The notes below the pieces were generated by a model, which made no database searches, had not been told where the DNA came from, and saw only the letters and a list, made by a program, of their open reading frames with translations. The position numbers and the translations under genes are program-made. DNA of 30,798 nucleotides from a virus, in the IMG/VR virus record IMGVR_UViG_3300037087_000136, positions 1-30,798 of that record. One strand, 5' to 3'. Positions 17,439 through 24,849 of this stretch are shown one piece after another; the stretch's first letter is position 1, and each line of letters begins with the position of its first letter.

Positions 17439-18418
17439 TAGGACCTCTGTCTCGTTGGCAATATCGTCAGCCAGCGTGCTTGATACTGCCCTTGACCCAG
17501 GGCATATTTATTCTTCACCGGGTCACCAGTCAGCTGGTATGACGTCTGGGCTATTGGGATAGGATCCATATTCTGTAGATACAGCGATCCACCGGACGTT
17601 CCGGCATAGACGTTCCAATGAGACGCCGCCAATCCAGATACCACAGACAACAGGACGGTGGCCGGATTCTGCTTACCAGACGGCGGATTGAGCGTCGCGA
17701 TGTCGATGACGAGCGAACTATCTACCGGAACAACGACGCCAGGAACTGTCGCCGACGGACCTGACTCAGAATTATTTGGCTGATCCTTCGAAATGTAGAG
17801 ACCGGATTCAAACATGTCGACGTACGTGACGACCACGTCGAATTGGCCGCCGATCGCTCCGACGCACGTGTCAGAAGTAACGTTCGAAACGTCCCACGTT
17901 CCCGTGTTCGCCTCATATATGGCGCCGGGACAGGGAAGCGGCCTTAGCACGATCGGGACACCCTGCGACCACATAGTCGGCGTCATGCGCTTCCTAATCT
18001 CATCGTCGTAGTAATCGGCTTTTTTCTTGTAACGATCTTCGACTGTGCGACCGACAACTGAGTTGAAGAACTTGCGCATCACCCAGTAGGTAGCCCACTG
18101 AACAATGTGCGTCCGTTGCTTTGCAACTGAACCAGACACGCATACCTGTCCGACGAGCGCCTTGGCCCTGACGCTGTTGCCCAGACCAACGTTTAGTACA
18201 GCGGCCAGATGATTGGACGACAAATCGCCATAATTGAGGTAGCCGCCAAAGCTAACCAGCATGCGCTGAAGCTCAGTCGTGACTTCATCGTAGGCACTAG
18301 TAAGAAAACCGTCATCACTCGCGAGGTCCACACCTTCATTAGTGGCTACGCTCTTAACCTCGGGATCTATGCGAGTTAGGTCTTCCGCGGTAATAAATAA
18401 TCTGTCGGTCCAAAGCAT
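17438..18418 (-). CDS. Head-tail connector / neck protein candidate with C-terminal Ig/FN3-like part
   Basis: 326 aa from ATG 18418, chosen because GGGAGGAACTCG lies immediately upstream. A further-upstream in-frame start at 18457 would fall inside the hairpin region. The N-terminal 150 residues are helical (SAYDEVTTELQRMLVSFGGY, then THIVQWATYWVMRKFFNSVV) and include a charged segment DRYKKKADYYDDEIRKRM, the style of head-tail connector proteins. The middle has CPGAIYEANTGTWDVSNVTS. Residues about 245-310 (LNPPSGKQNPATVLLSVVSG, then WNVYAGTSGG) look like a fibronectin or bacterial Ig-like beta domain. Ig-like domains occur on virion proteins and can bind host surface sugars weakly. I cannot name the family. 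Position between capsid and MuF-like genes supports a neck role. Confidence 0.55.
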   Translation of the reverse strand: MLWTDRLFITAEDLTRIDPEVKSVATNEGVDLASDDGFLTSAYDEVTTELQRMLVSFGGYLNYGDLSSNHLAAVLNVGLGNSVRAKALVGQVCVSGSVAKQRTHIVQWATYWVMRKFFNSVVGRTVEDRYKKKADYYDDEIRKRMTPTMWSQGVPIVLRPLPCPGAIYEANTGTWDVSNVTSDTCVGAIGGQFDVVVTYVDMFESGLYISKDQPNNSESGPSATVPGVVVPVDSSLVIDIATLNPPSGKQNPATVLLSVVSGLAASHWNVYAGTSGGSLYLQNMDPIPIAQTSYQLTGDPVKNKYALGQGQYQARWLTILPTRQRS

Positions 18419-18440
18419 CGAGTTCCTCCCGAATACTACA

Positions 18441-18479
18441 CCGGGGATCCCACCCACTAATGATGAGTGAGACCCCCGG
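18441..18479 (-). terminator. GC-rich hairpin between virion gene and connector gene
   Basis: In the 85-base gap 18419-18503, CCGGGG (18441-18446) pairs with CCCCGG (18474-18479). An inner stem CCACT/AGTG with wobble pairs closes a short loop. There is no T-run on the minus strand after it, so it is not a classical intrinsic terminator. It could be a partial terminator, a processing site or an RNA stability element between highly and less expressed virion genes. Confidence 0.4.
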
Positions 18480-18503
18480 CGAGCGGCGGCTGGCGGAAGA
18501 TCG

Positions 18504-18884
18504 TTAGTACTCGATCCAGGCGCGATACGTCACCGAGGGTGACGTACCCTGAATGTCGGTCAGCTGCAGGCGAATCGCGCTAGTGGCCTGACCGAGGCGC
18601 AGATCAGGGAAATCCTGCTTCTTGAACGACCGCACCTTGTCGTACGAAGCCTCGATCTTTCCCTTGATTGAGAACGTTGGGCCGGCAATGTTCGCCGTAC
18701 CGCCGTTCACCGAATCGTCGAACTGGAACCGTGCCGAATTGCCATCAGCCAGCGCCGAGACGTTGATCTTCAGCGTCCAATCGGCAACGCTGCCGTCGCC
18801 GTACTTCACGCCTGATGTGTCGAGCCAAACACCGCCAAATGCAGCGGTCTTGGTTACCTGTGATTGAATTTCCGTGAGCGTCAT
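18504..18884 (-). CDS. Small probable virion protein (hypothetical)
   Basis: 126 aa. ATG 18884 follows GGAAGGAGTAAGCAGAC, a strong ribosome site suggesting high expression. The protein is predicted beta-rich from alternation: FGGVWLDTSGVKYGDGSVAD, WTLKINVSAL, FSIKGKIEASYDKVRSF, then AIRLQLTDIQGTSPSVTYRA and a final WIEY. I see no signal peptide, membrane segment or catalytic motif. Two genes after the major capsid gene and before the connector, it fits a head decoration or head completion protein. That is inference from context; I do not recognise the family. The hairpin at 18441-18479 directly follows its stop. Confidence 0.7.
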   Translation of the reverse strand: MTLTEIQSQVTKTAAFGGVWLDTSGVKYGDGSVADWTLKINVSALADGNSARFQFDDSVNGGTANIAGPTFSIKGKIEASYDKVRSFKKQDFPDLRLGQATSAIRLQLTDIQGTSPSVTYRAWIEY

Positions 18885-18917
18885 GTCTGCTTACTCCTTC
18901 CTTTTCATTTACAGCAA

Positions 18918-19292
18918 TTACTTCGTCGCGGCGACTGGCACGGGCGCGGGCGCCGGCGCGGGCGCCGGCTTGGGTGCCGGCCCCTTGCCCTGCGTGGGAT
19001 CCGCCACAACGAACAACACCTGCTTCTTCCCTTGCTCCGAGAGCGTGTTGCGCTGCAGTTCTTCCTGCTGATGGGCGAGGAATGCCGCTATCTCGGCCTC
19101 CGTCGCGACCCTGTGCGTTCCGTCAGTGATGACGCGAGCCGCATTCCGACAGGATGCAGAGTGAGTCTGTCCCTCGGTCGAGTTTCTGTCGCGGTGGAAC
19201 AGAGACGTGACGTATACCACGTTTGTGCGGTTCGCCTTAGACAGGTCAGCCTCTGTGGTCCGAAGATCTTCGTAATACCGATGTAAGTCCAT
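18918..19292 (-). CDS. Small hypothetical protein with Pro-Ala-rich tail
   Basis: 124 aa from ATG 19292, with AAGGAAACTGGCGGAA upstream as a modest ribosome site. Residues 1-95 form a mixed helical part (MDLHRYYEDLRTTEADLSKA, then ATEAEIAAFLAHQQEELQRN). The C-terminus is a low-complexity Ala-Pro-Lys tail (KGKGPAPKPAPAPAPAPVPV), probably disordered. The underlying DNA is a short GCGCCC-type repeat near 18938-18980. The gene lies between the major capsid gene and a probable virion protein. It may be a minor head protein, but I recognise no family. An E-x(6)-H-Q-Q helix in the middle is the only conspicuous feature. Confidence 0.65.
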   Translation of the reverse strand: MDLHRYYEDLRTTEADLSKANRTNVVYVTSLFHRDRNSTEGQTHSASCRNAARVITDGTHRVATEAEIAAFLAHQQEELQRNTLSEQGKKQVLFVVADPTQGKGPAPKPAPAPAPAPVPVAATK

Positions 19293-19321
19293 TTCCGCCA
19301 GTTTCCTTCAACTGTTGAATT

Positions 19322-19351
19322 GGGGGCGTTCGCCGCCAAGCGCGCGCCCCC
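19322..19351 (-). terminator. GC-rich hairpin after the major capsid gene
   Basis: Minus strand GGGGGCG (19351-19345) pairs with CGCCCCC (19328-19322), with further GC pairing inside, within the 66-base gap after the capsid stop. It lacks a downstream T-run, so it may be a weak or Rho-assisted terminator, or a 3' stability structure that raises capsid transcript levels relative to downstream genes. Confidence 0.45.
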
Positions 19352-19358
19352 GTTCGTA

Positions 19359-20258
19359 CTACGTTAGTACAGGGATGCCGAAGATGTTCCGCAGAACAGC
19401 GCACCCGTAAAGCACGTCCACGGTGAACTGCTGCGCCAGAGTACCCGGCGCATAGCTCAGCACGACGCGCATGCCGAAGTTGCCCATGTTGGCGTATTCC
19501 GCCACGGCGCCGGTGTTGGGTAGCGGTCGCGGCAGCATGCGCATAACCAATGCGAATGCGTCGCGGGCGAAGCCCAGGTTGTAGGTCGTGTTGCCCACCT
19601 TCGAAACGTACTGACTGCGCAGCACGTAGAAGTTCTTCACGCGGCCGACCGTACCGCTCGGAATCACTGACCCCATCTCGGGGGAGACTCGGTCTTCCGA
19701 GAAGCGCTGAATCTGGCGCATGTCGGAGTACGTCGCACCGCTGACCACCAGGAACTTGGGCAGGGACTCCGGAACCTTGGCAGTAAACAGACCGGTTTCC
19801 GCGGCGTCCACGACCGATTCCGTGATGGTGGCGCCCGACGTACCAACCGTTGCGTTGGCCGTCAGATTCAGGTACAGCTGCATCAGATCGCTTTCGATCC
19901 GTTCCGCGATCGCGATGATCGCCGGCAGCATGTACATGTTCAAGAGATCGGGGTGCGCCAAAACGCGCGTGACATCCGGAATCTGGAACGAAGACTCCGC
20001 GTGCACGTTCAACACAACCTGCGCGTTGCCGAGCGACGGCGCCTGCGCCTGGATGGAACCTCCCTCCGCTATGTTGTTGGCGCCCATAACTGGGGGAATT
20101 GGGATGTTGATGGTGTCGCCCTGGTTCGCCAGATCCGCCTCATACGAGCGGTTGACGAGGTTACCCATGACGAGGTTGCCGACCAAGGCCGGTAGGGCAT
20201 CGGCGGCTACAAGTTTGACAATCGCGTCAGCCACGTTGGCACTAGTGATAATGGCCAT
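19359..20258 (-). CDS. Major capsid protein (P22 coat / HK97-fold type)
   Basis: 299 aa. The N-terminus MAIITSANVADAIVKLVAAD is followed by ANQGDTINIPIPPVMGANNI and SSFQIPDVTRVLAHPDLLNM. The C-terminal part reads FARDAFALVMRMLPRPLP, then NFGMRVVLSYAPGTLAQQFT and DVLYGCAVLRNIFGI. This N-arm, spine helix and closing beta pattern is what I expect of P22-gp5-like coat proteins. The preceding gene is scaffold-like and no prohead protease is visible, again as in P22-like heads. The start has the strongest ribosome site in the window (AAGGAGG, 9-nt spacer), fitting the most abundant virion protein. A GC-rich hairpin follows the stop. The exact coat subfamily is not certain. Confidence 0.88.
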   Translation of the reverse strand: MAIITSANVADAIVKLVAADALPALVGNLVMGNLVNRSYEADLANQGDTINIPIPPVMGANNIAEGGSIQAQAPSLGNAQVVLNVHAESSFQIPDVTRVLAHPDLLNMYMLPAIIAIAERIESDLMQLYLNLTANATVGTSGATITESVVDAAETGLFTAKVPESLPKFLVVSGATYSDMRQIQRFSEDRVSPEMGSVIPSGTVGRVKNFYVLRSQYVSKVGNTTYNLGFARDAFALVMRMLPRPLPNTGAVAEYANMGNFGMRVVLSYAPGTLAQQFTVDVLYGCAVLRNIFGIPVLT

Positions 20259-20267
20259 TTCTTTAGG

Positions 20268-20274
20268 CCTCCTT
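20268..20274 (-). promoter_or_regulatory. Strong Shine-Dalgarno of the capsid gene
   Basis: Minus-strand AAGGAGG is a perfect anti-16S match, 9 nt before the capsid ATG at 20258. It is stronger than the sites of neighbouring genes. The rest of the 75-base gap 20259-20333 shows no promoter or terminator that I can support. Confidence 0.75.
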
Positions 20275-20333
20275 ATTCGAAACGGCCACTAGCCGCCTCG
20301 TGTGTTTGTGATACTTACGCAATCCTATGCGCG

Positions 20334-21116
20334 TTACTGCCCTTGCGCCTGCTGCACGGCAGCAGCGATCGAAGCCACGACCTGCTCACGTGTTGCCGGA
20401 GTCATGCCCGGCTTAATGTCCTCTATGCTCGAGCGCATACCCTGGCGCAGCGGCTGCCCCTGAGATACGCCCCCGCCCGAACCGGAACCACCGACCGGAC
20501 GAAGCAGGTAGCCGTGCTCCTTCGCTATGAACTCATTGACGAAGGTATCGACCGGCAGATTGTCTACGCCAGAACTTCCGACCAGCATGCCGTCGTCCAG
20601 GCGCTTGATGTACGGTTCGGTCAGCACGAAGGCCGTCTTCGCCGCCGCATCGTTCGTGAACGACAATCCACTTAATGCCTGACGAATGACGCCGTGACGC
20701 TCGGCCGTTTCTGCGCGCTTATCTGCGTCCGCCTTCGCCGTCTGCAAGGTCGTAATGGTGTTGCCCTGATTCTGCACGAGGGCCTTCAGTTCCTTCATCT
20801 GAGCATTCAGCTCAGGAGGAATGGCGCTGCTGCCAGTGCCAGCACCCGCGCCACCACCAGTGCCACCACCAGTGCCTCCGCCCGCACTAGCATGCGCCGT
20901 CGACAGGGCCTGCACGGCCTCATTGATGCTGCTGAGCGCGGTACTCACCGGAGTAAGCCGCTCGTCGAGGACCTTGGTAAGATCCCCCTTCTTGAAGGTG
21001 TCCAACGCTGCGGCCAACGAGGTCGCGCTGCGCTTATCCACCTCCGCCAAAATTGCTTCCAACGTTAGCGGAACAGTGCCACCCGTCCCGCCATTACCTC
21101 CAGCCGCCAATGACAT
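20334..21116 (-). CDS. Capsid scaffold-like protein
   Basis: 260 aa, directly upstream of the major capsid gene, the usual place of scaffold proteins. ATG 21116 follows GGAGAGTTAACTGAG. Residues 1-75 are helical and charged (LEAILAEVDKRSATSLAAAL, then TVSTALSSINEAVQALSTA-like heptads). Residues about 79-96 form a Gly-Thr-Ala linker (GGGTGGGTGGGAGAGTG). A second coiled-coil stretch follows (LNAQMKELKALVQNQGNTIT, then AKADADKRAETAERHGV). The C-terminal part has a Gly/Ser linker and a basic-acidic helix ending VASIAAAVQQAQGQ. Scaffolds guide procapsid assembly and leave before maturation. No Ser protease motif is seen, so a protease-scaffold fusion is unlikely. Assignment is from architecture and position. 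Confidence 0.7.
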   Translation of the reverse strand: MSLAAGGNGGTGGTVPLTLEAILAEVDKRSATSLAAALDTFKKGDLTKVLDERLTPVSTALSSINEAVQALSTAHASAGGGTGGGTGGGAGAGTGSSAIPPELNAQMKELKALVQNQGNTITTLQTAKADADKRAETAERHGVIRQALSGLSFTNDAAAKTAFVLTEPYIKRLDDGMLVGSSGVDNLPVDTFVNEFIAKEHGYLLRPVGGSGSGGGVSQGQPLRQGMRSSIEDIKPGMTPATREQVVASIAAAVQQAQGQ

Positions 21117-21206
21117 CTCAGTTAACTCTCCAATTGAATTGTACGTCGCGGTTGTGCACCCGACGAATTTTGTTGCCTACTAGGTCGCAGTTGGTTGCTG
21201 CTACTG

Positions 21207-21410
21207 TTACGGTTGATTGGTGCCCAGCGACGTGATGATCGCCGAGATCAAAGGTTGGCCCGACACATTGGACGCCGAACCCCTGTTGTAATTCACTCGA
21301 GCCAGCGCGTCCTGCACCTGGTCGATCTGATACGGCTTCAAGTTCCCCAGCGTCGTATTCGCCAGCGTAGTCAGCTGTGCCGTGGTGAGTTTAGTCAGTG
21401 GTGTTGTCAT
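21207..21410 (-). CDS. Small hypothetical protein between portal and scaffold
   Basis: 67 aa. ATG 21410 lies inside the last codons of the portal gene (20-base overlap), with GAAGGAGGCAGACA as a strong ribosome site. It reads MTTPLTKLTTAQLTTLANTT, then a helix PYQIDQVQDALARVNYNRGS, and ends SAIITSLGTNQP. It is soluble, with no cysteine and no membrane segment. It may be a minor head or neck protein, and I do not recognise it. The 90-base gap that follows (21117-21206) contains a lone TACAAT (21138-21143) without a matching -35, which I do not call a promoter. Confidence 0.65.
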   Translation of the reverse strand: MTTPLTKLTTAQLTTLANTTLGNLKPYQIDQVQDALARVNYNRGSASNVSGQPLISAIITSLGTNQP

Positions 21411-23070
21411 TGTCTGCCTCCTTCTTTACTGATGGGCCTGAACCGCCGCGTCCGGGAGGTTTGATCCCCTCAAGCGCGGCCGAAACTTTGTTCTCAACGA
21501 CGTGAGCATCCTTCCTCCGCAGGGTGTCGGCTCGCTCATCCATCGTTGGTCCGTCGTCAATTTCCTTGTAGACACTCTCCATCTCCCTGCGGTTGGCATC
21601 AGACATCCAGGCCTTGGCAACCTTCTTCATGATGTACTTCTCAAACACCGTTGATGGAATGTGAAGACTAAGTAGAGACGTGACGGCGAACAACTCCTCC
21701 GTCGTCATCTCATCCTCAAATATGAAGCCACGGACGTCGACCTCTACCTTGCCGGTGTTGGCCCTAGCGTCACCTACGTCTGTAAGAACGTCCTGCATCC
21801 CCTGGCGGACGTCGACGCCGAGTGCGGCCAGCACTTGCTTGGCCGGAGCCATCTCAAGAATCTTGCTGCGGCCTGACTGCATAGCCGGCGTAGCATGCAT
21901 TCCGCGCCCCTGCGACTGCAGATTCATCGCACGAAATACTTCCTCCCTGAGCGAGTCAAGACGCTTCGATGCATGGATGAAGCTCTTGCCCTCGGGTTCG
22001 GTCCACTTATACTCTGTCCCGGAAGGAAACTGAAGAAACGATGTCTCACCTGCCGTCAGTCCGTTCGTCGCGTCGTAGTCGCCGATGATGACCGGAATGG
22101 CGAGGTTCGACATAAATAACCCCCAGGCGAGCGTATTGTCCTGGTTGAGGTGATCGATCAGCAGCAGGTATACTCTGTTGGCAAGCCACAATCCACCAGA
22201 AAATGAAACGTATCGTAGTGGCACGCGCCCGACGTGTGCCAGAGCGTGCAGTCCGCGACTGACGAGCTTCGCCTTTCTACTGTTCGAACTCTGACCAACG
22301 TCGACGGTCTGACCAACTGGCCGCAGGTCCTCATACTGGCGAAATTCCTTACGGTCGTAGTACCACCAGATGGTGGCGACTTCCTTCTTACCTAGGAACG
22401 ACGGGCGCTCTTCCTCAAAGCGCAGCACCGCCCACTCCAGCTGGCCTGTCTTATCAATTTTCCAGTTGATCACGTCTAATGGAACGTGGTACGATAGGCG
22501 AGGTCGAAGGAGTCCGCGTTGCTCCTGATCGAGGCGGCTAACAGGCGCCGGTTCTCCTTCCTCAAGCGTCCGAAAATCTGTAAGAACCCAGTCGCCGCCG
22601 AACGTGAGCATGTGCTGAAACATCCGCTTCCAAAAGTCAATGTAGGTCATGCCAGACCCATTGCAATTGGAAAGAAAATCGTCGTAAAATTTCTTGTCGT
22701 GCGCACCATTGAAGAAGAACTCTGGCGGCTCCTCAAAGAGGGCGGCTCCATACCACGACAGTCCAGTTTGCAGGATGTTCTGATAGGTAAACCGATCAAC
22801 GCGCGCCGAGTAAACTTCTGTATCTTCCCTCGGGCGTTTCTTCAGGACTCGATCGGCCTTAGCACGGAGCGCAGAGCCGCCGTCGTACAGAAGTGCGAGG
22901 TCAAGCCAAGTCTCGTAGCGAGCGATGTACAGGGGGTGCTTCTGCTCGAGCATCGCAACCGGAGGTGCGTCCTCATCGAGTTGACCAGCCATTGGTGACG
23001 CAGCTCCGTCGTTGAACATGGGAGCCGGACCCATCGACATTTCGGGTCGAATTGTGATTGTTCCGCCCAA
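21391..23070 (-). CDS. Portal protein (DUF4055-like)
   Basis: 559 aa. I take the TTG at 23070 as start because AGGGGG lies 5 nt before it; the ATG codons at 23040 and 23034 lack a ribosome site. The text fits the portal family that includes DUF4055: KRPREDTEVYSARVDRFTYQ near 76-95, then YGAALFEEPPEFF, a long central wing region, SGTEYKWTEPEGKSFIHASK near 350, and a helical C-terminal third (KYIMKKVAKAWMSDANRREM). Portals form the dodecameric ring at one capsid vertex that docks the terminase and later the neck. The position between packaging genes and scaffold/capsid genes supports this. The final residues are acidic and probably disordered (EADNDNTTD), and they overlap the next gene. Confidence 0.85.
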   Translation of the reverse strand: MGGTITIRPEMSMGPAPMFNDGAASPMAGQLDEDAPPVAMLEQKHPLYIARYETWLDLALLYDGGSALRAKADRVLKKRPREDTEVYSARVDRFTYQNILQTGLSWYGAALFEEPPEFFFNGAHDKKFYDDFLSNCNGSGMTYIDFWKRMFQHMLTFGGDWVLTDFRTLEEGEPAPVSRLDQEQRGLLRPRLSYHVPLDVINWKIDKTGQLEWAVLRFEEERPSFLGKKEVATIWWYYDRKEFRQYEDLRPVGQTVDVGQSSNSRKAKLVSRGLHALAHVGRVPLRYVSFSGGLWLANRVYLLLIDHLNQDNTLAWGLFMSNLAIPVIIGDYDATNGLTAGETSFLQFPSGTEYKWTEPEGKSFIHASKRLDSLREEVFRAMNLQSQGRGMHATPAMQSGRSKILEMAPAKQVLAALGVDVRQGMQDVLTDVGDARANTGKVEVDVRGFIFEDEMTTEELFAVTSLLSLHIPSTVFEKYIMKKVAKAWMSDANRREMESVYKEIDDGPTMDERADTLRRKDAHVVENKVSAALEGIKPPGRGGSGPSVKKEADNDNTTD

Positions 23071-23078
23071 CTTACCCC

Positions 23079-24407
23079 CTATTCAGCCGAGGCCAGCGTG
23101 CCCAACGCCGGAGAGTTCTGCTCCGCGACTTCCATGAACATGCAGCTGAGTTTTTCAGCTAGGTCTGTGCGATACTGCAATTCGGGTATCCGCAACTCAG
23201 AGAGTGCTTGATACGGCTGCTCAAAGGCGTCCCACACGTGGCGCGAGCGCCCCATGGCGACTCCTAGAATGCCGTCGCCGGGAGAATGACACAGCCCGCC
23301 GGTCTCCTCGTCGAGCATCACCTCATAGAAGTAGAACGACCCCTCATTCTTTTCGGTGAGACCACGAATTGGAATGCCGATATTTGGCCGGACCTTGGCC
23401 AGCTCCTTAGCCTCGAACTCGATCGGGTACGGAGGTATCGTGAATCTGATACCAGCGCCAATCTCTTCTGAGAGTGGCTGCTCGCCGGCCTGACCGCGCG
23501 CAAGATCGGAGAAGAATTTGCCTATTTCCCCTGAGCGCATCAAAAACATCTGAGTGGGCGTTGAGTCATATCCAAATCTTGGGGTCCACTCGAGTCCCCA
23601 GACGCCCTCATCGTTGACCACCGTGTTGAGGTCGATAGAACCAACATAGCCCTCGGCAACGATGGCAGCTTCAACTTTTGCTAGGCCGTTGGCGACGATC
23701 CTACTCGGCATGTACTCGGCCCACACGAGATTGCCGGAGCAACCCGTGGCCGGTCCCTTCTCGCCGTTCATCATCGCCTTGACTTCCAGCGTATGGTTGG
23801 CAGGTCGCACGAACTTCGTGCCGTCGCACCACATCTCGCTCATGACGACCACGCCATCGACGAACTCCTGCAGCACGAACGACTCGATCTTGCCCTTGAA
23901 GTGAGCCATAACCCAGTCGACGTAGGAAATTAAGTCCTCAGAATCGAGAGCGCAGTACGTGAGGTATGAGGGAAGGTTCTTGCCAGAAGCCTTGAAGACG
24001 AATCTACGTAAGGAACCGTCCTCCTTCTTCTCATTTGCGCGGACGAAGGTCTCGACGTTATCGGACGAGCTAAAGCGCTGAGTTAACGGAATGAGTATGC
24101 CGTTTTTTTCCATGAACTCGAAGCCGAAATCGCGATCCTGCTCAAGGCGATCGGCGAACTTGGAGGCGCCAACGGTGAAGTAACCAGCCTTACGAAGCTT
24201 GTCGGCAATATTACCCATCGACGAGTCGTCGAAGATGACTATCTCGTCCTTGTCGGGGTTTATCTGGCGCGTCTTCGGCAGGAGACCATCCCAAGCGGCG
24301 GCAGACTCGGGCTCCTTGACGTACAGGCGAACCTGGTTACCTTCGGACTGGATATAGTGCAGCACGTGGCTGCCTTCGCCGCACAAGCTAACCATCAGGA
24401 ACTTCAT
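23079..24407 (-). CDS. ATP-grasp ligase, PurD-like
   Basis: 442 aa from ATG 24407, chosen because GGAGGGGCGGCAA precedes it and the ATGA overlap couples it to the upstream gene. The N-terminus (MKFLMVSLCGEGSHVLHYIQ) resembles the PurD Rossmann-like A domain. ATP-grasp parts follow: FVFKASGK at 136-143 (candidate ATP-binding Lys), LQEFVDGVVVMSEMWCDG at 179-196 (the PurD-type F-x-D-G-x-E-x-S position), ATGCSGN at 220-226 (PurD P-N-T-G-G-M-G equivalent), and GLEWTPRFGYDSTPTQ from 271 (equivalent to PurD E-F-N-x-R-F-G-D-P-E-T-Q, with the metal-binding Glu273 and Arg277). PurD joins phosphoribosylamine and glycine. Here several substrate-site letters differ, so another carboxylate-amine ligation is possible. 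No other purine gene is nearby. Its role in a phage head module is unknown. Confidence 0.7.
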   Translation of the reverse strand: MKFLMVSLCGEGSHVLHYIQSEGNQVRLYVKEPESAAAWDGLLPKTRQINPDKDEIVIFDDSSMGNIADKLRKAGYFTVGASKFADRLEQDRDFGFEFMEKNGILIPLTQRFSSSDNVETFVRANEKKEDGSLRRFVFKASGKNLPSYLTYCALDSEDLISYVDWVMAHFKGKIESFVLQEFVDGVVVMSEMWCDGTKFVRPANHTLEVKAMMNGEKGPATGCSGNLVWAEYMPSRIVANGLAKVEAAIVAEGYVGSIDLNTVVNDEGVWGLEWTPRFGYDSTPTQMFLMRSGEIGKFFSDLARGQAGEQPLSEEIGAGIRFTIPPYPIEFEAKELAKVRPNIGIPIRGLTEKNEGSFYFYEVMLDEETGGLCHSPGDGILGVAMGRSRHVWDAFEQPYQALSELRIPELQYRTDLAEKLSCMFMEVAEQNSPALGTLASAE

Positions 24408-24790
24408 TTGCCGCCCCTCCAATCCAACTCAGCGACGCTAGCTGCGTGCACCGCCCACTCTAGTGGCATCTTTACCGCGACCAACCTCTCGACAACTTCC
24501 GCAATGACGTGCTCGTAATGGTACGGCGCGTCGGCAGCCTCGCCCGGTTCGTCGAGATCAGGATGCGCGATGTCGAAGGCGCAAACATCTTCTTCCGCGA
24601 CGCCGTGTGCCTCGCACAGGATGGCCTCTACGAACTCGTGAAGAGCGACCAGCAAATTTGAGCGCCGGTCGCCTGTGTCCGATACTCGAATGATGATATT
24701 CTCGCCGCCGAACCAATCGCCGCACGTGTCGTACCGCTGCGAATCGTGAGGCACGACTGATATTGACACGAGGTTTTGTTCGTCCGCCAC
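24404..24790 (-). CDS. HEFVE-motif conserved phage protein of unknown function
   Basis: 128 aa from a GTG at 24790 with no Shine-Dalgarno. Residues 46-59 form a helix with LVALHEFVEAILCE (His51, Glu52, Glu55), and a second His-rich helix starts YHYEHVIAEVVERL near 90. This pairing (HExxEA helix, then P-Y-H-x-E-H) resembles a phage family of unknown function that I recall, and looks metal-binding, although it is not a classical HExxH protease. The stretch between the helices is acidic (DIAHPDLDEPGEAADAP). Its stop overlaps the ATP-grasp start by 4 bases, so the two are probably translated together. A TGATATAAT box lies just upstream of the GTG, so the message may be leaderless. Confidence 0.65.
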   Translation of the reverse strand: MADEQNLVSISVVPHDSQRYDTCGDWFGGENIIIRVSDTGDRRSNLLVALHEFVEAILCEAHGVAEEDVCAFDIAHPDLDEPGEAADAPYHYEHVIAEVVERLVAVKMPLEWAVHAASVAELDWRGGK

Positions 24791-24796
24791 GAACTC

Positions 24797-24805
24797 ATTA
24801 TATCA
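24797..24805 (-). promoter_or_regulatory. Extended -10 promoter candidate
   Basis: The minus strand reads TGATATAAT, a perfect extended -10 (TGnTATAAT), in the 59-base gap after the 110-aa gene. No good -35 is seen at 17-18 bp, which extended -10 promoters tolerate. The hexamer ends 6 nt before the GTG at 24790, so transcription would start at or very near the start codon, giving a leaderless mRNA for the HEFVE/ATP-grasp pair. Confidence 0.5.
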
Positions 24806-24849
24806 CGAGATGACCCGCGCAGAATGAAAAATGCGCCGACACTCAACAC

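Noticed and set aside
18930-18985. GCGCCGGCGC-type repeats as a CRISPR or regulatory repeat array
   Set aside because: They are the codons of a Pro-Ala-rich protein tail in frame, with no spacers.
19720-20292. 190-aa plus-strand open frame opposite the major capsid gene
   Set aside because: It is antisense to a well-supported capsid gene, lacks a ribosome site and has composition expected of a shadow of GC-rich third positions.
21138-21143. TACAAT hexamer before the scaffold-like gene as a promoter
   Set aside because: No acceptable -35 at 16-18 bp and no extended TG, so it is within chance expectation.
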